This document shows positions 15,176-22,492 of a stretch of 24,296 nucleotides of DNA, in pieces (the stretch's first letter is position 1; each line of letters begins with the position of its first letter). Source of the DNA: Devosia sp. Its GTDB lineage: Bacteria > Pseudomonadota > Alphaproteobacteria > Rhizobiales > Devosiaceae. The stretch spans positions 1 to 24,296 of the forward strand of contig JAQGJI010000091.1 in assembly GCA_028290685.1 (NCBI GenBank). The letters run 5' to 3'. Below the pieces are notes generated by a model. That model was not told the origin of the DNA and ran no database searches. It worked only from the letters and a program-made list of their open reading frames with translations. A program made the position numbers and the translations under genes.

Positions 15176-16456
15176 ATGATCTCAGAGAAGGACAACGAGT
15201 ATCTAACGCGCACCGGGCCAGGCACGCCCATGGGTGACACGCTTCGCAGGTACTGGATCCCGGCACTGCTCGCCACCGAGCTGCCCGCGCCCGATTGTCC
15301 GCCGGTGCGCGTATCGCTGATGTCCGAACGGCTCATCGCCTTCAAGGATACGAGCGGCAAGATCGGCCTGATGGACGAATTCTGCGCCCATCGCGGCGTG
15401 TCGCTGTGGTTCGGCCGCAACGAGGAAGGCGGCTTGCGCTGCCCCTATCACGGCTGGAAATACAACACCGAAGGGCAGTGCATCGAGGTTCCCTCCGAAC
15501 CGGTTTCGAGCGGTTTCTGCCAGAAGATCAAGCTCAAGTCCTATCCCTGCATGGAGCTGGGCGGCGTGATCTGGACCTATATGGGCCCGCCTGAGCACCA
15601 GCCCCCGGTTCCCGAATATGAATGGGCCCAGGTTCCGGCCGAACACCGTTACCTTTCCAAGCGCTGGCAGCAGAGCAATTACCTGCAGGCCATGGAAGGG
15701 GGCATCGACTCCAGCCACGTTTCGTTCCTGCATTCGGGCGATATCAGCCGCGATCCCCTGCACAAGGGTACCGACGGGGCAAAGTACGCCCGCTCGACCA
15801 GCACCACGTTCGACATCCACGAATCCATGGGCGGGTTGATGATCGGGGCCCGTCGCAAGGCCGATCCCGGCTATCATTACTGGCGCGTCACCCAGTGGAT
15901 GATGCCCTGGTACACGCTGATCCCGCCCTATAAGGGCAATGCCCTCAACGGCCATGCCTGGGTGCCGATGGATGACGAAAACTGCATGGCCTGGACCATG
16001 ACCTTCCATCCGACCCGTCCGCTCACCGAAAAGGAAGTGGAGCTGATGGACAGCGGCCACGGCGTCCATTCGGTGCTCATTCCCGGCACCTTCCGGCCGG
16101 AAGCGAACATGGACAACGACTACAACATGGACCGTGAGGCCCAGCGCCAGAAGATCTACTATTCCGGCATCAAGGGCATCGCCATTCAGGACGCCTCCCT
16201 GCAGGAAAGCATGGGCCCGATCGCCGACCGCACCCGTGAAAACCTGGTCTCCACCGACAACGCCATCATCATGGCCCGCATGCGGCTCAAAAAAGCGGCG
16301 CGCAGTGTTGAAAAGGGCAATGCGCCTCCAGGCCTCGATCCGCAAAGCCACAAGGTGCGCTCGGCCTCCTTCATCCTTCCCGAGGATGGCGCTTTCAAGG
16401 AAACCGCGCTTGAAGCCAGCGAGATGAAAATCGGCGAACCCTTCGTCGCTGTCTAG
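15176..16456 (+). CDS. Rieske non-heme iron oxygenase, large subunit (LigXa/phthalate 4,5-dioxygenase-like)
   Basis: The 426-residue terminal oxygenase of a Rieske system: it uses O2 and electrons to hydroxylate, dihydroxylate or O/N-dealkylate a substrate. The Rieske domain shows Cys70-x-His72 (FCAHRG) and Cys89-x2-His92 (CPYHGWKY). The catalytic domain has the mononuclear iron pattern Asp178, His181 and His186 in EGGIDSSHVSFLH. No small beta subunit follows, in keeping with the alpha-only phthalate dioxygenase-type group that includes the O-demethylase LigXa and dicamba monooxygenase. Start: ATG with AGGAG eight bases upstream. It leads an operon with reductase, SDR and a small unknown protein. 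The substrate is not readable, though carboxylated aromatics or methoxy acids are typical of the group. Confidence 0.93.
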   Translation: MISEKDNEYLTRTGPGTPMGDTLRRYWIPALLATELPAPDCPPVRVSLMSERLIAFKDTSGKIGLMDEFCAHRGVSLWFGRNEEGGLRCPYHGWKYNTEGQCIEVPSEPVSSGFCQKIKLKSYPCMELGGVIWTYMGPPEHQPPVPEYEWAQVPAEHRYLSKRWQQSNYLQAMEGGIDSSHVSFLHSGDISRDPLHKGTDGAKYARSTSTTFDIHESMGGLMIGARRKADPGYHYWRVTQWMMPWYTLIPPYKGNALNGHAWVPMDDENCMAWTMTFHPTRPLTEKEVELMDSGHGVHSVLIPGTFRPEANMDNDYNMDREAQRQKIYYSGIKGIAIQDASLQESMGPIADRTRENLVSTDNAIIMARMRLKKAARSVEKGNAPPGLDPQSHKVRSASFILPEDGAFKETALEASEMKIGEPFVAV

Positions 16457-16463
16457 CCTATCT

Positions 16464-16490
16464 GGCGGCCGGCCGTCAGGGCCGGTCGCC
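16464..16490 (+). repeat. Stable intercistronic hairpin between oxygenase and reductase genes
   Basis: GGCGGCCGGCC (16464-16474) pairs with GGCCGGTCGCC (16480-16490) over 11 positions including one G-U pair, loop GTCAG. No T-tract follows. It may protect the 3' end of the oxygenase message or partly attenuate transcription into the reductase gene. Confidence 0.5.
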
Positions 16491-16512
16491 CCAACGCGAT
16501 TTAGGAGGTTCC

Positions 16513-17754
16513 ATGGTGGCGCAGCAAGGAGCGGTGGTGATCGTTGGAGCGGGCCAGGCCGGTGGCTGGGTGGCCCTGACCGTACGCAGCCTGCAGCCTG
16601 ACCGACCCATTATCCTGATCGGGGATGAGGATCATCCGCCCTATGAGCGCCCGCCGCTCTCCAAGGATGTGCTGGCTGGCAAGGCAAGCCCGGAAAGCAC
16701 CTACCTCAAGCCTTTATCCCATTACGCAGAAGCGGGCATCGACCTCAGGCTGAAAAGCCGGGTCACCGCCATTACCCCCGACGCCAAGACCGTCACTCTG
16801 GCAAGCGGCGAAACGCTGCCCTATGAGCAGCTGGTCCTGGCCACCGGCATGCAGCCTCGCTCTTTGCCCCTTCCCGGCGCCGATCACCCGCGCGTGCGCA
16901 CCCTGCGCTGCATGGAAGACCTGGCCCCGATCCGGAAATTCCTGTCGCCCGGCCACAAGATCGTGTGTATCGGCGCCGGCTTCATCGGCCTCGAAATCGC
17001 CGCGGTCGCCGCCCGCAGCGGCTGCGCCGTCACCGTGCTGGAAACCGCCCCCGTGGCTCTGGGCCGCGTCGTTGCCCCTGAAGTCAGCGCTGCGATCGTG
17101 CAGCGCCACAAAAAGCAGGGCGTCGATTTCCGCTTCGGCGTTGCCGTTCAGGCCATTGAGGATAATGCAGGGGCGGCCCTGGTGAAACTTGCCGATGGGG
17201 AGACCCTTGCCGCCGATCTCGTGATCGTTGGCATCGGTGGACAAACCAATTGCCACCTGGCCCGGGAAGCCGGAATTGCCTGCGACAACGGGATCATGGT
17301 CGACGCGGAAGGGCGCACCTCGGCCCCCGCCGTCTATGCCGCAGGCGATGTATGCCGCCAGTATAGTCTTGCCCTGGGCCGCACCATTCGGCTCGAAAGC
17401 TGGCAGAATGCCCAGAACCAGGCCGTCGCCGTCGGCAAGCACATTGCTGGTGCGCCTGAGCCTTATGCTGATCTGCCCTGGTTCTGGACCGACCAGTACG
17501 ATGACAATTTCCAGATCGTGGGCGCTCCCGAGCGCTGGGATCGAGTGATCTGGCGTGGCAGTCCCGATGACGACAAGTTCACCGCCATCTATCTGCTCGA
17601 TGGCCGCATCGTTGCCGGCAACACGCTCAACAATGCGCGTGATATCCGCCCATTGCGCGAGATGATCCTCGCTCGTGCCGAGGTCGATATCGGCCTGCTC
17701 CAGGATACCCAAACCAGCTTGATCAAGATTCAAAAACTGCAGGCAGCCCAATGA
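16513..17754 (+). CDS. FAD-dependent ferredoxin reductase (GR-type)
   Basis: A 413-residue flavoprotein that passes electrons from NAD(P)H via FAD to a ferredoxin. It has the FAD-binding GAGQAG (12-17), the YERPPLSK segment (44-51) typical of oxygenase-coupled reductases, the NAD-binding GAGFIGLE (154-161), and YAAGDV (275-280) for the second FAD contact. The C-terminal reductase domain includes PWFWTDQYD near 325. This is the glutathione-reductase-like class found with BphA4, LigXd and dicamba systems. Start: ATG with TTAGGAGGTT close upstream, the strongest ribosome site of this operon. Its stop overlaps the SDR start as ATGA. It should reduce the Rieske ferredoxin at 13780. Confidence 0.92.
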   Translation: MVAQQGAVVIVGAGQAGGWVALTVRSLQPDRPIILIGDEDHPPYERPPLSKDVLAGKASPESTYLKPLSHYAEAGIDLRLKSRVTAITPDAKTVTLASGETLPYEQLVLATGMQPRSLPLPGADHPRVRTLRCMEDLAPIRKFLSPGHKIVCIGAGFIGLEIAAVAARSGCAVTVLETAPVALGRVVAPEVSAAIVQRHKKQGVDFRFGVAVQAIEDNAGAALVKLADGETLAADLVIVGIGGQTNCHLAREAGIACDNGIMVDAEGRTSAPAVYAAGDVCRQYSLALGRTIRLESWQNAQNQAVAVGKHIAGAPEPYADLPWFWTDQYDDNFQIVGAPERWDRVIWRGSPDDDKFTAIYLLDGRIVAGNTLNNARDIRPLREMILARAEVDIGLLQDTQTSLIKIQKLQAAQ

Positions 17755-18455
17755 ACCTAGAAATCGCGCGTTCCACCACCGCCCTCTCCGCCAGCCTGGA
17801 AGGCCAGCGCGTTCTGCTGGTCGGTGCAAGCAATGGAGTGGGTCCAGCGGTCGCCGCCGCGCTTGCCCAGGCCAAGACAACGCTGCTGCTCGATGACGAT
17901 CTGGATGGCGGGGACGGCACCGCCCTGATCGAGGCCGCGATTGAACGCCTCGGCGGGCTCGATGTCCTCATCATTTCAGCGCCCCCGGTCCATAACAAAC
18001 CTGTTCTTGAGATGACGCCCGAGGAGATGCGCAGCGTGGTCGAGGCGGAACTGGTCGGTCCGGCACTTCTGATGCAGGCCGCTGCCCGTCATATGGCCAA
18101 GTCCGGTTACGGGCGGATCATTGCGTTCATGTCGATGTCGGGCAAGGCGGGGGTGCATCATGGCGTCGCCCCCTATGCCGCCGCAAAGGGCGGCATGCTC
18201 ACCTATATGCGCGTCTTGGCGGCTGAAACGGCCGAACATGGCGTTACCGTCAATGCCATCGCCACCGCGCTGTTTGAAGCCCAGACCAATACCATGCCGC
18301 AGGAAAAGCAGGATCGGCTGCGCCAGCAAATTCCGGTGGGCCGCTTTGGCTACAATGAGGAAGCCGCGCATGCAGCGCTCTACCTGGCTTCCCCGCTTTC
18401 GGGCTTTGTTACCGGGGAGTGTCTCAACCTCTCCGGTGGCCGTTTCATGGATTGA
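17751..18455 (+). CDS. Short-chain dehydrogenase/reductase, internally shortened
   Basis: A 234-residue classical SDR likely oxidising a hydroxyl group of a pathway intermediate with NAD(P). It shows GASNGVG (25-31), the catalytic Ser near 128-130 (MSMSGKAG), Tyr142 and Lys146 (YAAAK), and the C-terminal FVTGECLNLSGGRFMD. Two oddities: only about 20 residues separate strand 2 (TTLLLDDD) from the helix before GLDVLIIS, where most SDRs have some 20 more residues including the D-V motif that contacts the adenine; and the usual NNAG is replaced by SAPP. The enzyme may therefore bind cofactor atypically or have lost oxidoreductase activity. Translationally coupled to the reductase gene. Confidence 0.85.
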   Translation: MNLEIARSTTALSASLEGQRVLLVGASNGVGPAVAAALAQAKTTLLLDDDLDGGDGTALIEAAIERLGGLDVLIISAPPVHNKPVLEMTPEEMRSVVEAELVGPALLMQAAARHMAKSGYGRIIAFMSMSGKAGVHHGVAPYAAAKGGMLTYMRVLAAETAEHGVTVNAIATALFEAQTNTMPQEKQDRLRQQIPVGRFGYNEEAAHAALYLASPLSGFVTGECLNLSGGRFMD

Positions 18456-18469
18456 CCGGGAGCCCCATC

Positions 18470-18910
18470 ATGATCATGCAGACCTTTATCTCCCGCCCGG
18501 GAAGACGCATTCTCGATTACAAAAATTCCTCGCCGCGCTTCATCAAAGTGCTGGCTGTGGGGGAAAATGCACGTGAGGTCATTGAGACCGTCAATGCAGA
18601 AGAGCGCGAAAACGTGCTGATGACCGGCCCGCTGGACCCGCACGGCCTCCAACCAATGGACGAGCCTGTTCTCGGCATCAAGCCGCACGCCGTGGTGGTG
18701 GTCCACCAGCAGGGCGACCAGGACAAATTTCCGTTCCTGATCGAGCGCACAGCCTCGATGCTGTCCTTTGTCGTGCTGGAAAAGAACGGCATCTTGCACG
18801 AACGGGACGAAAGCAAGAAAGTGCGCGCCATCCGCGCCATAGCCGATCTTTTTGTCACCACGTCGGATCCGGCCTTCGTCAAGGAACTGGTGGACAACCT
18901 GGCCGGCTGA
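18470..18910 (+). CDS. Unrecognised 146-residue protein of the oxygenase operon
   Basis: I do not recognise this family. The start is the ATG at 18470, seven bases after GGGAG; a second in-frame ATG follows at 18476. The protein looks soluble and alternates strands and helices in a Rossmann-like way: FIKVLAVGENAREVIETV (about 23-40), ENVLMTG, HAVVVVHQQ (about 72-80), SMLSFVVLEKNG and a final ADLFVTTSDPAFVKELVDNL. Order and spacing remind me of an FtsZ-type GTPase core, but the GGGTGTG phosphate-binding signature is absent (QQGDQDK lies at that place). This likeness is my reading, not a proven homology. It is the last gene of the operon, 14 bp after the SDR, and is followed by a terminator-like hairpin, so it is probably needed for the same pathway. 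Confidence 0.75.
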   Translation: MIMQTFISRPGRRILDYKNSSPRFIKVLAVGENAREVIETVNAEERENVLMTGPLDPHGLQPMDEPVLGIKPHAVVVVHQQGDQDKFPFLIERTASMLSFVVLEKNGILHERDESKKVRAIRAIADLFVTTSDPAFVKELVDNLAG

Positions 18911-18943
18911 CAGCCCAAAGCCCTCGCCGTAAACCTGATATTA

Positions 18944-18975
18944 CGAGGCGTCGCCATTGATTTGGCGGCGCCTTG
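18944..18975 (+). terminator. Hairpin terminator after the oxygenase operon
   Basis: GGCGTCGCCA (18947-18956) pairs with TGGCGGCGCC (18963-18972) with one G-U pair around loop TTGATT; flanking bases extend the stem to about 13 bp. It lies 36 bp after the stop of the 146-residue protein. The downstream run is TTGAACTT rather than a pure T-tract, so termination may be partial. Confidence 0.6.
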
Positions 18976-19005
18976 AACTTATTGCGCATTGCTCTTTGTA
19001 TCATT

Positions 19006-19021
19006 TCCATTCGGGAATGGA
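19006..19021. repeat. Palindrome TCCATTC-GG-GAATGGA
   Basis: Perfect 7-bp arms with a 2-bp centre, about 245 bp upstream of the ABC operon start and 33 bp after the preceding terminator. The form suits a protein operator more than an RNA hairpin because the loop is too small. Confidence 0.4.
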
Positions 19022-19062
19022 GCTGACACGGGTTATACCGTTGGGCAATAAAAGGGGGATGA

Positions 19063-19075
19063 TTAAAAATTGGAC
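19063..19075 (+). promoter_or_regulatory. Shared regulatory motif, degenerate copy D (ABC operon)
   Basis: TTAAAAATTGGAC keeps the TTGGAC end and matches 9 of the 12 fixed positions of ATTNATATTGGAC. It points toward the ABC operon and ends 190 bp before its start. Confidence 0.4.
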
Positions 19076-19265
19076 TATGGTGCCAACTGGTCCGTACCAT
19101 CCATTTTGCCGGCACAAGAAAGTGCGCCCGGCACGGTAGACGAACGCAGTGTCTAGCCACGCAAGGCAAAGGTTCAACCGCAGCAAAACGCGGGCTGAGT
19201 CAGCCCTGCGCGAGGTGCAAGCTTGCGGTGTTCGCCAGGCCCTTTGGCAGTCTTTGGAGAAGCAA

Positions 19266-20798
19266 ATGCGCATGAACAGACGTACCGCCTTCAAATTGCT
19301 TGGCGCCGGGGCCGCCGGCACAATGCTACTCGGCGCTCCTCGCATCGTCTTCGGGCAGGATGGAGGCGTCATCCGCGTCGCACTTGACGAACTGCCGCGA
19401 TCGCTCGACCCCCTGCTCTACCAGACCAATCCGGGCTACCGGGTCATGCGCAACATCTATGACACCTTGCTGACGGTCGACCACGCCGGTGACGGCTCGG
19501 TTCTGCCCGCGCTGGCACAAAGCTGGGAGCGGATCGATGGACGCACGCTCGAACTTACCCTGCGCGACAACGTCTTGTTCCATGATGGCAGCCCGCTGAC
19601 CGCCGAAGATGTCGTGTTCTCTTTCGGGCCCGAGCGCCGCACCAACGAGGACTCCCCCGGCTTCGGCACAGCTCAGCAATTCCTGAGCACCATCGAAAGC
19701 GTCGAAGCGGTCGATGAGCGTACCGTGCGCGTGATTTCCGTCGTCGAAGATCCTACCATCGAGCTGCGCTTGACGGCATGGGGCTCCCAGATCGTCAGCA
19801 AGGCCGCCTTTGAGGCCGCTGGCGGCTTTGACGGCTTTGGCCAGGCGCCGGTGGGCACCGGGCCATTCAAGGTGCAGTCGCTCGGGCCCGACGCCATCGC
19901 GCTTGTCGCTTTCCAAGACTACTGGGCCGGCATTCCCGACGTCTCGCAGCTGACTTATCGGCTAGCCCCTGAACTGTCCTCGCGCATTGCTGGCCTGGTC
20001 GGTGGCGATTTCGACATCATTGCGGACGTGCCGACCGACCAGTTCGGCCCGATCCAGTCCAATGGCAACCTTGAAATTGTGGGCGGCACCGTGGCCAGCA
20101 TGCGCGTCGTCAAGTTCGACACGCGCAACGAACAGCTCAAGGATCCGCGCGTCCGCCGGGCCCTGGCCATGGCAATCGATCGCCAGGCAATCGTTGATGC
20201 CCTCTGGGCCGGTCTGGTCGAGGTTCCCCACGGCCACCAGCTGCCCGCCTTTGGTCCGCTCTTTGACCCGGACCGTCCCGCCTATGTCTATGATCCGGAA
20301 GGCGCCAAGGCCTTGCTGGCCGAGGCTGGATACGACGGCACGCCGATCCCGTTCCGCATTCGCGTCGCTGCTTACGGACCCGAGCTTGCGACCTCGCAGG
20401 TGCTGGTGTCCATGTGGCAGGCCGTCGGCGTCAATATCGACATGCAGATCGTGGAAAACTTCGGGCAGATGATGGCCTATCCGGGCACAGGCATCCGCAG
20501 CGGTGTCGACCCGATCCTGGTTTCCGATCCCCTGTTCGGTTTGTGGCGCTCCTACAATGAGAGCGAACAGGAAGTGTGGTCCAACGCCACCTTCTATGAA
20601 CATGGCCGTGTGCTTGAATCCAGCCTCGACCCGGAGGAGCGCAAAGCCGCCTTCAATGCGATGATGGACATATTCGACGAGGATCCGCCGGCCATGCTGC
20701 TGCACACGATGGGCGTGTTCTATGGCAAGCGGAAGGGCGTCAACTGGGATCCGTTGCCCTCGGTATACATGGATTTCCGCGACGCCTCCGTCGCCTGA
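19266..20798 (+). CDS. ABC transporter substrate-binding protein, family 5 (peptide/opine/oligosaccharide type), Tat-exported
   Basis: A 510-residue periplasmic binding protein that delivers its ligand to the permeases encoded downstream. The N-terminus MRMNRRTAFKLLGAG has twin arginines (R5, R6) followed by a hydrophobic stretch and a likely cleavage near GAPRIVFGQ, a Tat-type signal. Family 5 landmarks: LPRSLDPLLYQTN near 42-54, FHDGSPLTAEDVVFSF near 108-123 and DPRVRRALAMAIDRQAIVDALW near 292-313. Start: ATG 19266, five bases after GGAGA; a second ATG at 19272 is also possible. First gene of a four-gene importer operon. Family 5 proteins bind peptides but also opines, sugar derivatives and plant compounds, so the ligand is not predictable. 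Confidence 0.92.
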   Translation: MRMNRRTAFKLLGAGAAGTMLLGAPRIVFGQDGGVIRVALDELPRSLDPLLYQTNPGYRVMRNIYDTLLTVDHAGDGSVLPALAQSWERIDGRTLELTLRDNVLFHDGSPLTAEDVVFSFGPERRTNEDSPGFGTAQQFLSTIESVEAVDERTVRVISVVEDPTIELRLTAWGSQIVSKAAFEAAGGFDGFGQAPVGTGPFKVQSLGPDAIALVAFQDYWAGIPDVSQLTYRLAPELSSRIAGLVGGDFDIIADVPTDQFGPIQSNGNLEIVGGTVASMRVVKFDTRNEQLKDPRVRRALAMAIDRQAIVDALWAGLVEVPHGHQLPAFGPLFDPDRPAYVYDPEGAKALLAEAGYDGTPIPFRIRVAAYGPELATSQVLVSMWQAVGVNIDMQIVENFGQMMAYPGTGIRSGVDPILVSDPLFGLWRSYNESEQEVWSNATFYEHGRVLESSLDPEERKAAFNAMMDIFDEDPPAMLLHTMGVFYGKRKGVNWDPLPSVYMDFRDASVA

Positions 20799-20828
20799 TC
20801 GCTACACTGCAGCCAGAATGGGATCGCA

Positions 20829-22487
20829 ATGACCTTCAGCACCACAGATGATCCGGTTGTCAAAGTCGACAACCTCAGTATCGCCATCGCCGGGTTGATT
20901 CCCACCGAACTGGTCAGCAATGTCAGCTTCGAAATTCGCAAGGGCGATTATTTCGCCCTTGTGGGCGAGAGCGGCAGCGGCAAGAGCATCACCTGCCATG
21001 CGATGATGAAGCTGCTGCCGTTCACCCCGATCATCAAGGGCAGCATCACCGTTGATGGGCAGGATGTATATGCTCTGGACAAGCGCCAGTTGCTTGCCTA
21101 TCGGCGCAAATCGGTGGGCATGGTTTTCCAGGATCCGCTGGCCGCACTAAATCCGGTGCGCACCATCGGCTCGCAGATGCTGGAGACACTGCGCATCTAC
21201 TATCCCCAAGCCGATGCCGACGAATTGCGCAATCGCGCCATCGAGGCGCTGCGGGGCGTCCATATCCCGGAGCCCGGCGCACGCCTCGGGGTTTATCCGC
21301 ACCAACTGTCGGGGGGGCTGAACCAGCGCGTCATGATCGCGCTGGCGCTATTGGGCGAACCCAAGCTGCTGATCGCCGACGAGCCCACGACGGCGCTGGA
21401 CATGAGCGTCCAGGCCGAAGTGCTCGACCTGATCGACGAGCTTCGCCGCAAGAACGACCTCACCGTGCTTTTGGTCACTCACGACCTCGGCATCGTGCGC
21501 GACCGGGCAACCCATATTGCCGTGCTCCAGCGGGGCCGCATGGTTGAACAGGGCGCCGCCGCCGATGTCGTGTCTGCCCCCAAAGCGGCCTATTCCAAGG
21601 AACTGTTTGAAGCCGCGTCGGTAGAGTGGCCCGGCCGCGACGCTCCCGAGCGCAAGCCAGCGCCGGTTTGTCTAAGCTTCGACGGAGTCAACAAGACCTT
21701 TTTCGGCTCCAAGCGCGACCGTCAGATGGGGGTTGGCATTCCTGCGGCCAAGAACCTTTCGTTTGAAGTGCGCCGTGGCGAGATCGTCGCCCTGATCGGG
21801 GAAAGTGGCTCGGGCAAGACCACCGCCGCCAAAATGGCGATGGGGCTCGAAAAGCCGGACTCCGGCTCGATCATCATTCACCCCTCTGCCGATGATGTGC
21901 GCAAGCCGCTTAACGTGCAGATGGTGTTCCAGCACCCCCGCGACTCCCTCGATCCCCTGATGCGGGTTGAAGATCAGTTGCACGAAGTGCTGGTGGTCCA
22001 TGGCTGGCGCGACAAGGCCAAGCGCCAGGAACATATCCTCAAGACCATTGCCGATGTGGGTCTGCAACCGCACGTGCTGGAACGCCGCCCCACCTTTCTC
22101 AGCGGTGGTGAAGCCCAGCGTGTGGTTATCGCCCGGGCGCTGCTGCTCGAACCCGACCTGATCATTGCGGACGAACCGTTGTCGGCGGTCGACGTGCGCA
22201 TTCAGAAGCATATTCTTGAATGCCTGCAGCGCCTGCGCGACCGGCTCGGGATCGCCATCCTCCTCATCACACACGATCTGCGCGTCGTGTTCGAGATCGC
22301 CGACCAGGTCGTCGTGCTTCGTCATGGTCGCGTGGTCGAGGACGTGGCGGTCTCCACCTTCACCGATGGAGCACGCGATGCCTATACGCAGATGTTGATC
22401 GACGCGGTGCCCGGCAAAGCCCAGCCAGCCGCCAAGTCATCGTCAGTCTTCACCTTGCCGGAAAGCCCGGCTCTGGCCGCGGGATAA
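20829..22487 (+). CDS. Fused double ATPase of a peptide/opine-type ABC importer (DppD-DppF fusion)
   Basis: A 552-residue cytoplasmic protein with two complete ABC domains that power the importer. Domain 1: Walker A GESGSGKS (46-53), Q-loop VFQDPLAALNP, signature LSGGLNQR, Walker B LLIADEPTTALD, switch His in VTHDLG. Domain 2: Walker A GESGSGKT near 324-331, VFQHPRDSLDP, signature LSGGEAQR, Walker B LIIADEPLSAVD, ITHDLR. In domain 2 the Q-loop motif keeps Gln but has His-Pro instead of Asp-Pro. Fusion of the DppD- and DppF-like halves is common in alphaproteobacteria. It starts 30 bp after the binding-protein gene and ends 5 bp before the first permease gene. Confidence 0.93.
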   Translation: MTFSTTDDPVVKVDNLSIAIAGLIPTELVSNVSFEIRKGDYFALVGESGSGKSITCHAMMKLLPFTPIIKGSITVDGQDVYALDKRQLLAYRRKSVGMVFQDPLAALNPVRTIGSQMLETLRIYYPQADADELRNRAIEALRGVHIPEPGARLGVYPHQLSGGLNQRVMIALALLGEPKLLIADEPTTALDMSVQAEVLDLIDELRRKNDLTVLLVTHDLGIVRDRATHIAVLQRGRMVEQGAAADVVSAPKAAYSKELFEAASVEWPGRDAPERKPAPVCLSFDGVNKTFFGSKRDRQMGVGIPAAKNLSFEVRRGEIVALIGESGSGKTTAAKMAMGLEKPDSGSIIIHPSADDVRKPLNVQMVFQHPRDSLDPLMRVEDQLHEVLVVHGWRDKAKRQEHILKTIADVGLQPHVLERRPTFLSGGEAQRVVIARALLLEPDLIIADEPLSAVDVRIQKHILECLQRLRDRLGIAILLITHDLRVVFEIADQVVVLRHGRVVEDVAVSTFTDGARDAYTQMLIDAVPGKAQPAAKSSSVFTLPESPALAAG

Positions 22488-22492
22488 ACGCC

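Larger units (their letters stand above)
18976..19265. other. Gene-free regulatory region before the ABC importer operon
   Basis: No credible gene. It holds the palindrome at 19006-19021, a weak promoter candidate TTGGGC (19041-19046), 17 bp, TAAAAA (19064-19069), and a degenerate copy of the shared motif at 19063-19075. The open frame from 19149 into the binding-protein gene is not a signal sequence and lacks a ribosome site. Confidence 0.5.
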
